Assembly: GCA_038329895.1 (NCBI GenBank) | Contig: JBBQNM010000058.1 | Coordinates: 1 to 15,631, forward strand | DNA from: Mayfieldus sp038329895 | Lineage (GTDB): Bacteria; Actinomycetota; Thermoleophilia; Solirubrobacterales; 70-9 | Length of the DNA: 15,631 bases | Direction of reading: 5' to 3' | Notes under the pieces: model-generated | What the model was told of the DNA's origin: nothing | Seen by the model: only the letters and a program-made list of their open reading frames with translations | Database searches by the model: none | Part shown: positions 1 through 8,422 of the stretch, piece after piece | Numbering within the stretch: position 1 is the first letter of the stretch | Layout: every line of letters starts with the position of its first letter | Program-made: the position numbers and the translations under genes

Positions 1-135
1 TCCGGAGGCCCGGTCGGGGTGGGTGCGGCGACCGCGAAGTCGATGGCGCTTAACATCGTCTTAGTTCACATCATCGGGATGACCGGGACCCTGGTGTTCT
101 GGGGGGCCAACCCCAGGGCTCCGATAGGAGGTTGA
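1..135 (+). CDS. MlaE/YrbE-type ABC transporter permease, C-terminal end (partial)
   Basis: Reading frame 1 is open from the first base to a TGA at 133-135 and gives 44 residues. They begin GGPVGVGAATAKSMALNIVL and continue as one hydrophobic segment (residues 16-34) with a short polar tail. The GGPxGVGxAT motif followed by the last membrane helix is how MlaE/YrbE permeases of the Mce/Mla lipid transport systems end. The next gene starts one base after the stop and is a MlaF-type ATPase, which fits the usual permease-ATPase order. In the cell this permease would form the membrane channel of an importer for phospholipids or sterol-like lipids served by Mce substrate-binding proteins, none of which is visible here. 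The family call rests on a short fragment plus context. Confidence 0.75.
   Translation, partial: SGGPVGVGAATAKSMALNIVLVHIIGMTGTLVFWGANPRAPIGG
126..131 (+). promoter_or_regulatory. Shine-Dalgarno for the MlaF-type ATPase
   Basis: AGGAGG ends 5 bases before the GTG at 137 and lies inside the last codons of the permease gene. This perfect site fixes the GTG as the start, keeps the long N-terminal extension in the protein, and implies translational coupling with the permease. Confidence 0.85.
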
Positions 136-136
136 C

Positions 137-1300
137 GTGGCGAGATTTGGACGCAAGGACGACGACAAGGGGTCCGAATGGGCCCCGGATCAGAAGGACA
201 AGGGGTCCGAGGAGCCGTTCGTCGGCTACCCGGCTGAGGGCCAACACGACGCTGAACGGGTCGAGGAGGAGATCTACGACCAGCGGGATCAGGGCGTCGA
301 GGTGGTGGCCGAGGGCGCCGACGAGGAGCCGCGGCCCGGCAGCTTGACCGAGCAGGCGGCGCGCGAGGCCGAGGCCAGGGCCGACGCCGCCGCGGAGCAG
401 TCCGGGCAGACGGTGGCCGGCAACGGCGACCCGCACGTAGCGGGGGACGGAGCGACGCTCGGGCGCGATTTCGTGATTCCAGGCGTCGATTCCGAGGACT
501 CAGACCCCTACCGCTGGCACACCGGCCAAAAGCGCGAACACGGCGGCACCGACGCGATCGAGATCATCGACCTCGTCAAGCAGTTCGGCCGCACCCGGAT
601 CCTCAACAGCCTCAACCTCGGGTTGCCCGACAACCAGATCTCGATGGTGCTCGGGCCCTCGGGCACCGGCAAGAGCGTCCTGATCAAGCACATCGTCGGG
701 CTGCTCTACCCGGACTCCGGCGACGTGCTCGTGCACGGCGAGTCGATCCCAAACATGACCGACGACGAGCTTTTCGAGGTGCGCAAGAAGTTCGGCCTGC
801 TGTTCCAGGACGGGGCGCTGTTCGGCTCGATGAACATCTACGACAACGTCGCCTTCCCGCTGCGCCAGCACACCGACAAGGGCGAGGACGAGATCAGCGA
901 GATCGTCAACCGCCGGTTGAAGGAGGTCGGGCTTGCCGAGGCGCACTTCCACATGCCCAACGAGCTGTCGGGCGGGATGCGCAAGCGAGCCGGCTTCGCG
1001 CGGGCCCTGGTGCTCGACCCAGCGATCGTCATGTTCGACGAGCCCGACTCGGGCCTCGACCCCGTACGCACGGCGCTGCTCTGTGAGCTGATCCGCGAGG
1101 TGCACGATGAGAACGGCGGTTGCTACCTGGTGATCAGCCACGACCTCGGCACGGCACGGCGGATCGCCGACTTCATCGCCGTGCTGTGGAAGGGCCAGAT
1201 CGTCGAGAGCGGTCCCAAGGAGGAGCTGTTCAACTCGGAGAACGAGTTCGTCTCCCAGTTCCTCAACGCCGAGGTCACCGGTCCGTTGGCGATGGACTAG
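137..1300 (+). CDS. MlaF-type ABC transporter ATPase with acidic N-terminal extension
   Basis: This 387-residue protein is the ATP-hydrolysing subunit of a Mla/Mce-type lipid transporter and acts on the inner face of the membrane with the permease just upstream. Visible motifs are Walker A GPSGTGKS (173-180), a Q-loop in LLFQDGALF (221-229, typical of MlaF), the signature LSGGMRKRAGFARA (277-290), Walker B IVMFDEPDSGLDP (297-309) and the H-loop LVISHD (331-336). The catalytic set is complete. MlaF proteins are usually about 250-270 residues; here about 140 residues precede the ATPase domain. They are rich in Asp, Glu, Gly and Ala, look disordered, and contain no membrane segment. The GTG start is secured by an AGGAGG site 5 bases upstream. 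The MlaF call is firm; the substrate is unknown. Confidence 0.93.
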   Translation: MARFGRKDDDKGSEWAPDQKDKGSEEPFVGYPAEGQHDAERVEEEIYDQRDQGVEVVAEGADEEPRPGSLTEQAAREAEARADAAAEQSGQTVAGNGDPHVAGDGATLGRDFVIPGVDSEDSDPYRWHTGQKREHGGTDAIEIIDLVKQFGRTRILNSLNLGLPDNQISMVLGPSGTGKSVLIKHIVGLLYPDSGDVLVHGESIPNMTDDELFEVRKKFGLLFQDGALFGSMNIYDNVAFPLRQHTDKGEDEISEIVNRRLKEVGLAEAHFHMPNELSGGMRKRAGFARALVLDPAIVMFDEPDSGLDPVRTALLCELIREVHDENGGCYLVISHDLGTARRIADFIAVLWKGQIVESGPKEELFNSENEFVSQFLNAEVTGPLAMD

Positions 1301-1356
1301 GCGCTGGGCCGCTCTACCTGAAACTGAGAATTCCTCCCGCTCCGCGGCGCCTGGAG

Positions 1357-1386
1357 TTGACAATCGCGACTGCGGCGGTATAGATT
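1357..1386 (+). promoter_or_regulatory. Sigma-70-type promoter for the glycine-rich secreted protein
   Basis: A perfect -35 TTGACA (1357-1362) is followed by TATAGA (1379-1384, spacer 16) or TAGATT (1381-1386, spacer 18). The transcript would start near 1391-1393, just before the ATG candidates at 1400, 1418 and 1421. It is the only consensus-like housekeeping promoter I see in the window and separates this gene from the transporter genes upstream. Confidence 0.75.
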
Positions 1387-1399
1387 CTCGGCCCAGTAA

Positions 1400-2950
<1,551 letters not shown>

Positions 2951-2994
2951 GCACCTCGATCCGCCGAATCAGCGTCCCGAATTCTTTCTCGCCC

Positions 2995-3000
2995 TAACCT
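2995..3000 (+). promoter_or_regulatory. Putative -10 element for a leaderless MMPL transcript
   Basis: TAACCT fits the actinobacterial TAnnnT pattern and ends six bases before the GTG at 3007, so transcription would begin at or next to the start codon. No Shine-Dalgarno is present. The -35 region is not recognisable, so the call depends on spacing alone. Confidence 0.4.
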
Positions 3001-3006
3001 TTCTGC

Positions 3007-5739
3007 GTGACTGCAGGCGAGAGATTCGGCCGCATCGGCGGCTGGTCGGCGCGGCATGCGCGTGTGCTGCTGATCGTGACCGCGCTTGTCGCCGCCGCCG
3101 CTGCGTTCGGTGCCACGCGTCTGCACACCGACGCGGGTGCCGACACCCTCGTCGATCGCGACTCTCAAAGTTTCCAGGCGACTGAGCAGTTCCGGCGACT
3201 GTTCGGCGACGACGCCGTCGTGGTTCTGGTCGAGGGCGACCTGCGAAAGCTGGTCCTGACCTCGAACCTCGGCAGGCTGCTGCGTCTGGAGGGTTGCCTC
3301 TCGGGCAACGTCCCGAAGAAGGTCAAGCCGCTGCCCGGCGCCTGCACCGAGATTGCCCACATGAAGCCGGCGAAGGTCGTCTACGGGCCAGCCACTTTCC
3401 TCAACCAGGCGGCGCTGGGAATCCAGGCGGCGCTCGGAGGTCAGATCAAGCAAACGCAGGCGCGGGCCCTGGCCGCTGCCCGCGCCGCCGCGCAGGCCGC
3501 CGCCGCGCAGGGCTTGTCGAAGGCCGAGCAGCGGCAAGCGGCGAACGCGGCGGCGCAGGGGGTCGGGAGGCAGTTCCAGCAGCGCCTCCTGCAGGCCGCC
3601 GCGCAGTACGGCATCACCCGCCTGCCGCAGATCGACGACCCGCTGTTCGTCAGCCAGGTCGTCTTCGACACCCGCCAGCGGCCCGGCACGCCGAAGGCGC
3701 GCTTCGCCTACCTGTTCCCAAATCGCGACTCGGCGCTGATCTCGATCCGCCTGCGTCCCGACCTCAGCGACTCCGAGCGCCACCGGGCCCTGGGGCTGAT
3801 CCGCGAGGCGGTCTACGACACCACGCCGCGCAAGGCCTGCAACGGAAAGCCGTGCTTCGCGCTGCACGGCGGTCGTTACGTGGTCAGCGGCGCCCCCATG
3901 GTGATCGACGGCGTGGCGAGCAAGCTGCGGACCGCCCTGCTTGTCCTCTTCGCCGCTGCGATCGTGGTCATGGCAGCGACCCTGACGATCGTCTTCCGCT
4001 CCCGCCTTCGGTTGTTGCCGCTGGCCCTGGCCCTGGCCGCCACCGCGATCACCTTTGGGCTCAGCGGGTTGGTCGGCGGCTCGCTTACGATCGCCGCGAT
4101 CGCCGTACTCCCGATCCTGATCGGCCTCGCCGTCGACTACGCGATCCAGCTCCAGGCGCGCTTCGACGAGGCGGAGGCCTCCGGCGCCAGCGGGACTGAG
4201 GCGGCGCGGATCGCGGCTGCTCGCGCTGCGCCAATGGTCGGCACCGCCTGCCTGGCTTCCGCGGCCGGCTTCTGCGTGCTGCTGCTTTCGCCGGTACCGA
4301 TGGTGCGCGGCTTCGGGCTGATGCTGGTCGCCGGGGTGGCGATCGGCTTCGGGCTGGCGCTGACCGCCGGTTTCGCGGCGCTTGCACTGCGTACCGGGAG
4401 CAAGGACGCGGAGCGCAGGAATGCCGAACGGGCGCAGAGGTCGGAGGCGGGTGAGAAGCTGGCGGCTCGCGTCCGGCGCTTCGGACAGCGGGCCGATTCG
4501 CTGCGCGACCGGATCGGGAACCGGGTCAGTTCGTTCGGCACCGAGGCGCTCGTGATCTCGATCCGCAGCCCCGTCCGGGTGCTGACCGCGGCCGGCGCGC
4601 TGGCGCTCTGCGGTTGGCTCGTCGCCCCCCGCGTTCCGGTGCAGTCCGACTTCACGAGGCTGGTGCCGCAGGACCTGCGCGAGGTCCGCGACCTGCGTGA
4701 GCTTCAGAACGCCACCGGGGTCTCAGGCGAGCTCGACGTCACCGTCCATGCCCCCGACCTGACCGACCCGAAGCTGATCGAGTGGATGAGCAGCTTCAAG
4801 AAGCGGGTGCTCTCAGAGCATGGCTTCCGGGGCGGGTTCGCGAGCTGTCGCAAGGCCGAGATCTGCCCCGGCACCTCGCCGACCGACTTCTTTACCAACC
4901 CGGGCGAGCCATTGACCAGCCCGCGCATCGCGCAGGTCTTCAACGCAGTTCCGGCCTACGACCGCCAGGCAGTGCTGAGCCGCGGCCCGCGCAACGGCGA
5001 GCTCGGCCACACCGCCAACATCTCGTTCGGCATTCGGGTGATGCCCCTCGACGACCAGCAGAAGCTGATCGACGACATTCGCGGCGCGATCGATCCGCCT
5101 GGTACCACCGGGCCTCCGGCCGGCACTGTCGTTCGGCTCGCCGGGCTGCCGGTGCTTGCGGCCTCCTCGAACTCCTCGCTGACCAGCAGCCGCTACTGGC
5201 TCACCCTCGCCGGGCTGGCCGCCGTGGCCCTGGCGCTGCTCGCCGTCTACCGCTCGTTCCGGCGAGCGCTCGTGCCACTGATCCCGATCGTGCTTGCCAC
5301 CGGCTGGGCGTCACTCGTGCTGTTCGCCAGCCATATCAAGCTCAACCCGATGTCGGCCACCCTGGGCGCCCTGGTGATCGCTATTGCCACCGAGTTCAGC
5401 GTCATCCTCGCCTCCCGCTACCGCGAGGAGCGCGCCGAGGGGCGATCGGTGGGCGAGGCGCTGCGCCAGGCCTACACGCGCACCGGTGCGGCCGTGCTTG
5501 CATCGGGGTTGACCGCGATCGCCGGCTTTGCGACGCTGATCGTCACCGCGATTCCGGGTCTCGGTGACTACGACTTCCCGATGTTGCGCGACTTCGGCTT
5601 CGTCACCGTCATCGACCTCGGCGTGGCGCTGCTCGGCGTGATGCTGGTGCTCCCCGCGGTGCTGGTCTGGGCAGAGGCCGGCTTCAAGCTGGGGCGGGTC
5701 CCGCTCCCGCGGCGGAGCCTGGCCGCCTCGAGGCGGTGA
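3007..5739 (+). CDS. MMPL/RND-family transporter
   Basis: A 910-residue proton-driven exporter of the MMPL branch of the RND superfamily, whose members export lipids, hopanoids or other hydrophobic molecules. It shows the duplicated layout: TM1 at 19-36, an external domain 40-305, TM2-6 within 308-461, a cytoplasmic loop 462-515, TM7 at 521-540, a second external domain 545-725, and TM8-12 within 731-889. TM4 carries the family motif GLAVDYAIQL (373-382); the TM10 counterpart is IATEFSVILASRY (793-805). External domain 1 contains an Ala/Gln-rich helical insert (147-200). Both external domains have close cysteine pairs: C97/C113, C278/C283 and C614/C620. The GTG start has no Shine-Dalgarno, but TAACCT lies just upstream. 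The next gene overlaps the stop by 4 bases. The substrate cannot be told from sequence. Confidence 0.92.
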   Translation: MTAGERFGRIGGWSARHARVLLIVTALVAAAAAFGATRLHTDAGADTLVDRDSQSFQATEQFRRLFGDDAVVVLVEGDLRKLVLTSNLGRLLRLEGCLSGNVPKKVKPLPGACTEIAHMKPAKVVYGPATFLNQAALGIQAALGGQIKQTQARALAAARAAAQAAAAQGLSKAEQRQAANAAAQGVGRQFQQRLLQAAAQYGITRLPQIDDPLFVSQVVFDTRQRPGTPKARFAYLFPNRDSALISIRLRPDLSDSERHRALGLIREAVYDTTPRKACNGKPCFALHGGRYVVSGAPMVIDGVASKLRTALLVLFAAAIVVMAATLTIVFRSRLRLLPLALALAATAITFGLSGLVGGSLTIAAIAVLPILIGLAVDYAIQLQARFDEAEASGASGTEAARIAAARAAPMVGTACLASAAGFCVLLLSPVPMVRGFGLMLVAGVAIGFGLALTAGFAALALRTGSKDAERRNAERAQRSEAGEKLAARVRRFGQRADSLRDRIGNRVSSFGTEALVISIRSPVRVLTAAGALALCGWLVAPRVPVQSDFTRLVPQDLREVRDLRELQNATGVSGELDVTVHAPDLTDPKLIEWMSSFKKRVLSEHGFRGGFASCRKAEICPGTSPTDFFTNPGEPLTSPRIAQVFNAVPAYDRQAVLSRGPRNGELGHTANISFGIRVMPLDDQQKLIDDIRGAIDPPGTTGPPAGTVVRLAGLPVLAASSNSSLTSSRYWLTLAGLAAVALALLAVYRSFRRALVPLIPIVLATGWASLVLFASHIKLNPMSATLGALVIAIATEFSVILASRYREERAEGRSVGEALRQAYTRTGAAVLASGLTAIAGFATLIVTAIPGLGDYDFPMLRDFGFVTVIDLGVALLGVMLVLPAVLVWAEAGFKLGRVPLPRRSLAASRR

Positions 5740-6479
5740 ACGAGGCGGGCCCCGAGGGCGGGGGGGATGGCCCCAAGGGGATTCCGGGGCGCCGCACGAT
5801 GGGCCCCGCACCGCGGCCGGGGCGTGGCTACTCGACCGTCGTCGGCCTCTTGTTCCTGGCGGTGATCGTCGTCTGGGCGATCCACAGCATCACCACCCAC
5901 AACCAGGGCATCCTCGGCCTCAATCGGGCGAGCACCGACGAGCCACTGGCCGAGTTCGCGGTGCCGGTCGCCGCAAGCAATCTCGAAGGCGACGCGAACA
6001 TCGCCCAGGACGACTGCGAAAGCGACCAGCTGCCCTGCCCCGCCGACCAGCGCCGCACCCCTGCCTGCAAGGTGCGGGGGCCGAACGTGATCCGGGTCTG
6101 CGACTACTTCAACCTGCCCCTGGTGGTCTCGTTCTGGTTCACGCGTGGGGGCAACTGCGAGAACCAGCAGGACGTGGTCAGTGCAGTGTCGCGGCGCTAC
6201 CGTGGGCGCGTGAACTTCCTCTCTATCGACGTGCGCGACAGTCGCGACAGCGTCCGCGATCTGGTTCGCGAGCGAGGTTGGCGAATGCCGGTCGGCTATG
6301 ACCATGACGGCGCCCTCTCGACGCTGTATCGGGTCGGCGGTTGCCCGACCTTCGTCTACGCCTACCCCGGTGGGATCCTCGAGTCGGCGAGCATCGGCGT
6401 GCTCGGTCCGTCGGAGCTCTCGGCCAAGGTGGACGCGTTGCTGGCCGCCACACGCCGCAAGGAGCGCGCCGATCGCTAG
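5736..6479 (+). CDS. Membrane-anchored thioredoxin-fold protein with degenerate CXXC
   Basis: A 247-residue protein with a cytoplasmic N-terminus, one membrane helix (33-50) and an external thioredoxin-like domain from about residue 126. The order is TlpA-like: PLVVSFWFTRGGNCENQ (128-144), then VNFLSIDVRD (159-168), then the cis-Pro loop GGCPTFVYAYPGG (201-213). Where TlpA has WCxxC, this protein reads RGGNC, so the first, nucleophilic Cys is replaced by G138 and only C141 remains. Another Cys, C203, sits directly before the cis-Pro. Four more Cys (C94, C101, C111, C122) precede the domain. The GTG start overlaps the TGA of the MMPL gene (GTGA), which implies coupled translation; an in-frame ATG at 5799 is an alternative. 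The fold call is good; redox activity is doubtful or unconventional. Confidence 0.82.
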   Translation: MNEAGPEGGGDGPKGIPGRRTMGPAPRPGRGYSTVVGLLFLAVIVVWAIHSITTHNQGILGLNRASTDEPLAEFAVPVAASNLEGDANIAQDDCESDQLPCPADQRRTPACKVRGPNVIRVCDYFNLPLVVSFWFTRGGNCENQQDVVSAVSRRYRGRVNFLSIDVRDSRDSVRDLVRERGWRMPVGYDHDGALSTLYRVGGCPTFVYAYPGGILESASIGVLGPSELSAKVDALLAATRRKERADR

Positions 6480-6492
6480 TGAAGGGCCACTG

Positions 6493-7167
6493 ATGGGGGG
6501 CGAGGGAGGGGTCGCCGGACTGCCCGCCGAGGGCGAGGCGGTCCCCGAGCGCGGCTGGGTCGCGCAAGCGGTCGCCGACGAGTTCCCCGGCCTGAGCCTC
6601 GCCTGGACTACGGTCGAGGCGCGCTCTGGTCGCAGCCCGCGCCAGGTCAAGGATCGCCTGCGCGAGCTCTCGAACCGCTTTCGCGGCGGTCACGCGATCC
6701 ACATGCGCCAGCGCCCGATTCCCTGGGCCTACCGGGTCTTCTTCCGTCAGATCGGGCTCGATCCCGACCAGACCCGCACTCCGATCGAGGAGCTTGCCCT
6801 GGAGCGGATGAAGAAGGGCGCTTTCGTGAGCCGCAGCCAGCTCGACGACGCGCTGACGATCGCGATCATCGAGACCGGCGTCGCGCTGCGCGCCTTCGAC
6901 GCCGACCGCACCGAGGGGCGCTTGGGGGTCCGCGCCTCGGCGCCCGGCGAGGCGCTCGAGGGCAGGCCGGGGGAGCTGCCGTCGGGGACGCTCGTGATCG
7001 CCGACGAACGAAGGCCCGTGGCGCTGCTCTTCGGAGCCACAGCCGAGGGGCGCGGCGTGCATCCAAAGACCGCCCGCATCACGCTCGCCGCCCTCGCGGT
7101 CAAGGGCGTGCCCGATATCGCCGTCGAGGAGGCGCTGTGGCTGGCGACGGCGGCCTTGACCATCTAG
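6493..7167 (+). CDS. Free-standing B3/B4 tRNA-binding-domain protein
   Basis: A 224-residue soluble protein resembling the B3/B4 domain of the phenylalanyl-tRNA synthetase beta chain, here without the rest of the enzyme. Diagnostic stretches are PIPWAYRVFFRQIGLDPDQT (75-94) followed by RTPIEELALERMKKG (95-109), SQLDDALTIAIIETGVALRA (115-134), FDADRTEGRLGVRASAPGE (135-153), SGTLVIADERRPVALLFG (164-181) and RITLAALAVKGVPDI (195-209). Stand-alone B3/B4 proteins are widespread and annotated as PheT-related. Some domains of this type edit mischarged tRNA, but a function here is unproven. The ATG at 6493 lies 13 bases after the thioredoxin-like gene, with GAAGGG six bases upstream. The frame is open further upstream, but that part only shadows the preceding gene. 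It is probably cotranscribed with the MMPL gene. Confidence 0.85.
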   Translation: MGGEGGVAGLPAEGEAVPERGWVAQAVADEFPGLSLAWTTVEARSGRSPRQVKDRLRELSNRFRGGHAIHMRQRPIPWAYRVFFRQIGLDPDQTRTPIEELALERMKKGAFVSRSQLDDALTIAIIETGVALRAFDADRTEGRLGVRASAPGEALEGRPGELPSGTLVIADERRPVALLFGATAEGRGVHPKTARITLAALAVKGVPDIAVEEALWLATAALTI

Positions 7168-7201
7168 AATCCGCTGACCGCCTACGTCTGCGAAGGGACC
7201 G

Positions 7202-7540
7202 ATGCCGGAGCTGATTAGAGAGCTTGAAGCGCACTCAACCGGAGCGCCTCCGTTCTCGGGAAGCCTCACCGATCTCCTGCACGGGGACGAGCGCCCGGCG
7301 CGGGTCGAGCTGCGAAGGCAGATAGCCCGCCTCGAGCTTGAGCTCTCGGAGCTCTTCATCTCCGCCTTTCCCCGCGGCGGGATCGCCTACGACGTCACCC
7401 CCGCCGGCGGCCCGCGATTGCTCGGCATCGGCGAGCTGGAGCAGGTGCGCGACCGGTTGCTGACCCGGATTGCCGACGTGCGCGGCATCCTCAAGGATTG
7501 CGGTTACGTCGAGGAGCGAAACCGCGAGCTGCTCGGGTGA
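7202..7540 (+). CDS. Small hypothetical protein, first of a coupled pair
   Basis: I do not recognise this 112-residue protein. It has no signal peptide or membrane helix. The sequence suggests helices at about 36-56 (ARVELRRQIARLELELSELF) and 77-96, separated by a Gly/Pro-rich segment (AFPRGGIAYDVTPAGGPRLL). It contains one Cys (C99, in ILKDCGYVEE). The ATG has GAAGGGA a few bases upstream and follows the B3/B4 gene by 34 bases, so it may belong to the same transcript. TAGAAT at 7165-7170 could be a -10 for a separate promoter, but I find no convincing -35. Its stop codon overlaps the next start (GTGA). Codon use matches its neighbours, so it is very likely a real gene. Confidence 0.75.
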   Translation: MPELIRELEAHSTGAPPFSGSLTDLLHGDERPARVELRRQIARLELELSELFISAFPRGGIAYDVTPAGGPRLLGIGELEQVRDRLLTRIADVRGILKDCGYVEERNRELLG

Positions 7541-7719
7541 TCGCGGAGCCCGAGAAGTACCACTGGGTTCGCGTCTCCAACGAGGACATCGGCGAACCCG
7601 GCTGCCGACACTGGCACTCGCGCCCCCGCTTCGGGTTGCTGGGGATGCTGATGGGCTGGTGGCGGGTCAAGATCTCCTCCGGTTGCCCGTTAGCCAAGGG
7701 ACGCCCGGCGTCCCGGTGA
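7537..7719 (+). CDS. Tiny hypothetical protein, second of a coupled pair
   Basis: A 60-residue protein starting at a GTG that overlaps the preceding TGA by four bases, a typical coupled arrangement. It begins with a Trp- and His-rich part (EKYHWVRVSNEDIGEPGCRHWHSRP, described here over residues 6-30 in pieces: YHWVRVSN, GEPGCRHWH). A hydrophobic centre with paired Trp follows (LLGMLMGWW, 34-42), then KISSGCPLAKG (45-55). C23, H25, H27 and C50 could form a metal site, but that is a guess. The centre is too short for a confident membrane helix. I know no named family. The dense aromatic and Cys/His content is unlike random GC-rich frames, which supports a genuine gene. An earlier in-frame ATG at 7498 lies inside the neighbour and is less likely. 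Confidence 0.6.
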   Translation: MIAEPEKYHWVRVSNEDIGEPGCRHWHSRPRFGLLGMLMGWWRVKISSGCPLAKGRPASR

Positions 7720-7756
7720 AAACAATTGCGGTGGCTTCGCCGCCTGACATGCAAGT

Positions 7757-7777
7757 GCCGCGGCGCAACGCCGCGGC
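7757..7777 (+). terminator. Perfect GC hairpin between the small genes and the membrane protein
   Basis: The arms GCCGCGGC at 7757-7764 and 7770-7777, extended by the inner G7765-C7769 pair, form a 9-bp perfect stem with a CAA loop. It lies 37 bases after the stop at 7719 and directly before the TATAT element of the next gene. It could end the upstream transcript, although no T run follows, or act as an operator for the downstream promoter. Confidence 0.45.
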
Positions 7778-7778
7778 C

Positions 7779-7784
7779 TATATC
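7779..7784 (+). promoter_or_regulatory. Putative -10 element for the four-helix membrane protein
   Basis: TATATC stands five bases before the ATG at 7790, no Shine-Dalgarno is present, and the -35 region is buried in the preceding GC hairpin. The arrangement suggests a leaderless or nearly leaderless mRNA. Confidence 0.35.
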
Positions 7785-7789
7785 CATTA

Positions 7790-8296
7790 ATGGCGAAGTC
7801 GCGCAAGCGCCGCAAGCGGCGCCACAGGGCCCAGCCCCAAACGGTCCCCAAGTCGCGGGCTCCGGTCGAGCCGGCGGTAAGGCGCACGGCCCGGGACGAG
7901 CGGCCGCAGGCGCTCTGGGGCTCCTTCCCGCTCACCGAGCTGACAGTGCTGGTGGGCCTGATCATGCTGATTGTCGGCTTCGCGACCGGCAGCTTCGCTG
8001 GCACCCTGATGGTCGCGGTCGGTATCACGCTCGCCTCGCTCGGTGGCCTGGAGCTCGCGATCCGCGAGCACTTCACCGGCTACCGCTCGCACAGCGTGCT
8101 GCTGGCGCTCGCCTGCGCGATGTTCACCGCGGCGCTGGCATTCGCCCTCGCCGCGACGCTCTTCGGCTCCGTCACCGCGGTGATACCCGTCGCCGTCGGT
8201 GTCGTCGTCTTCGTTCCCGCGTTGATCGCATTGCGCAACGCGTTCAAGCGGGCCTCGGGCGGTCTCTCCTTCCGGATCGGCCGCCTGAGCGGCTAG
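7790..8296 (+). CDS. Small four-helix membrane protein
   Basis: A 168-residue protein with a strongly basic N-terminus (KSRKRRKRRHR, 3-13) and then four predicted membrane helices at about 46-63, 68-90, 101-124 and 127-148. It ends in a basic tail. The charge pattern puts both ends in the cytoplasm. The basic N-terminus could contact nucleic acid or phospholipid head groups, but nothing in the sequence shows this. I recognise no named family. There is no Shine-Dalgarno; the TATATC element upstream suggests a leaderless message starting at the ATG. The gene stands alone between the hairpin at 7757-7777 and the terminator at 8423-8451. Confidence 0.75.
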   Translation: MAKSRKRRKRRHRAQPQTVPKSRAPVEPAVRRTARDERPQALWGSFPLTELTVLVGLIMLIVGFATGSFAGTLMVAVGITLASLGGLELAIREHFTGYRSHSVLLALACAMFTAALAFALAATLFGSVTAVIPVAVGVVVFVPALIALRNAFKRASGGLSFRIGRLSG

Positions 8297-8308
8297 GGGG
8301 CGCAATAA

Positions 8309-8416
8309 GAGGCGGAAGCGACCAAGGGGGTCAGGCCTCTTCGGACTCTGCGACAGGCGGGCCGGCTGGAAGTCGACGGCACCGAGATCCTGATCGATGG
8401 GAAGCTCACCATCTGA
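8309..8416 (+). pseudogene. Possible 3' gene remnant without a start codon
   Basis: The frame between TAA (8306-8308) and TGA (8414-8416) encodes 35 residues ending LEVDGTEILIDGKLTI. It contains no ATG, GTG or TTG. The final acidic-hydrophobic pattern looks protein-like, and a strong terminator hairpin follows the stop by seven bases, as after a real gene. It may be the end of a gene whose front was deleted. I cannot name a parent family, and a chance frame is quite possible at this GC content. Confidence 0.25.
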
Positions 8417-8422
8417 CGCACT

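Noticed and set aside
6298..6492. Upstream extension of the B3/B4 gene to an ATG at 6298
   Set aside because: This part overlaps the thioredoxin-like gene out of frame, is Ser/Arg/Pro-rich noise, and the ATG at 6493 has a suitable GAAGGG upstream.
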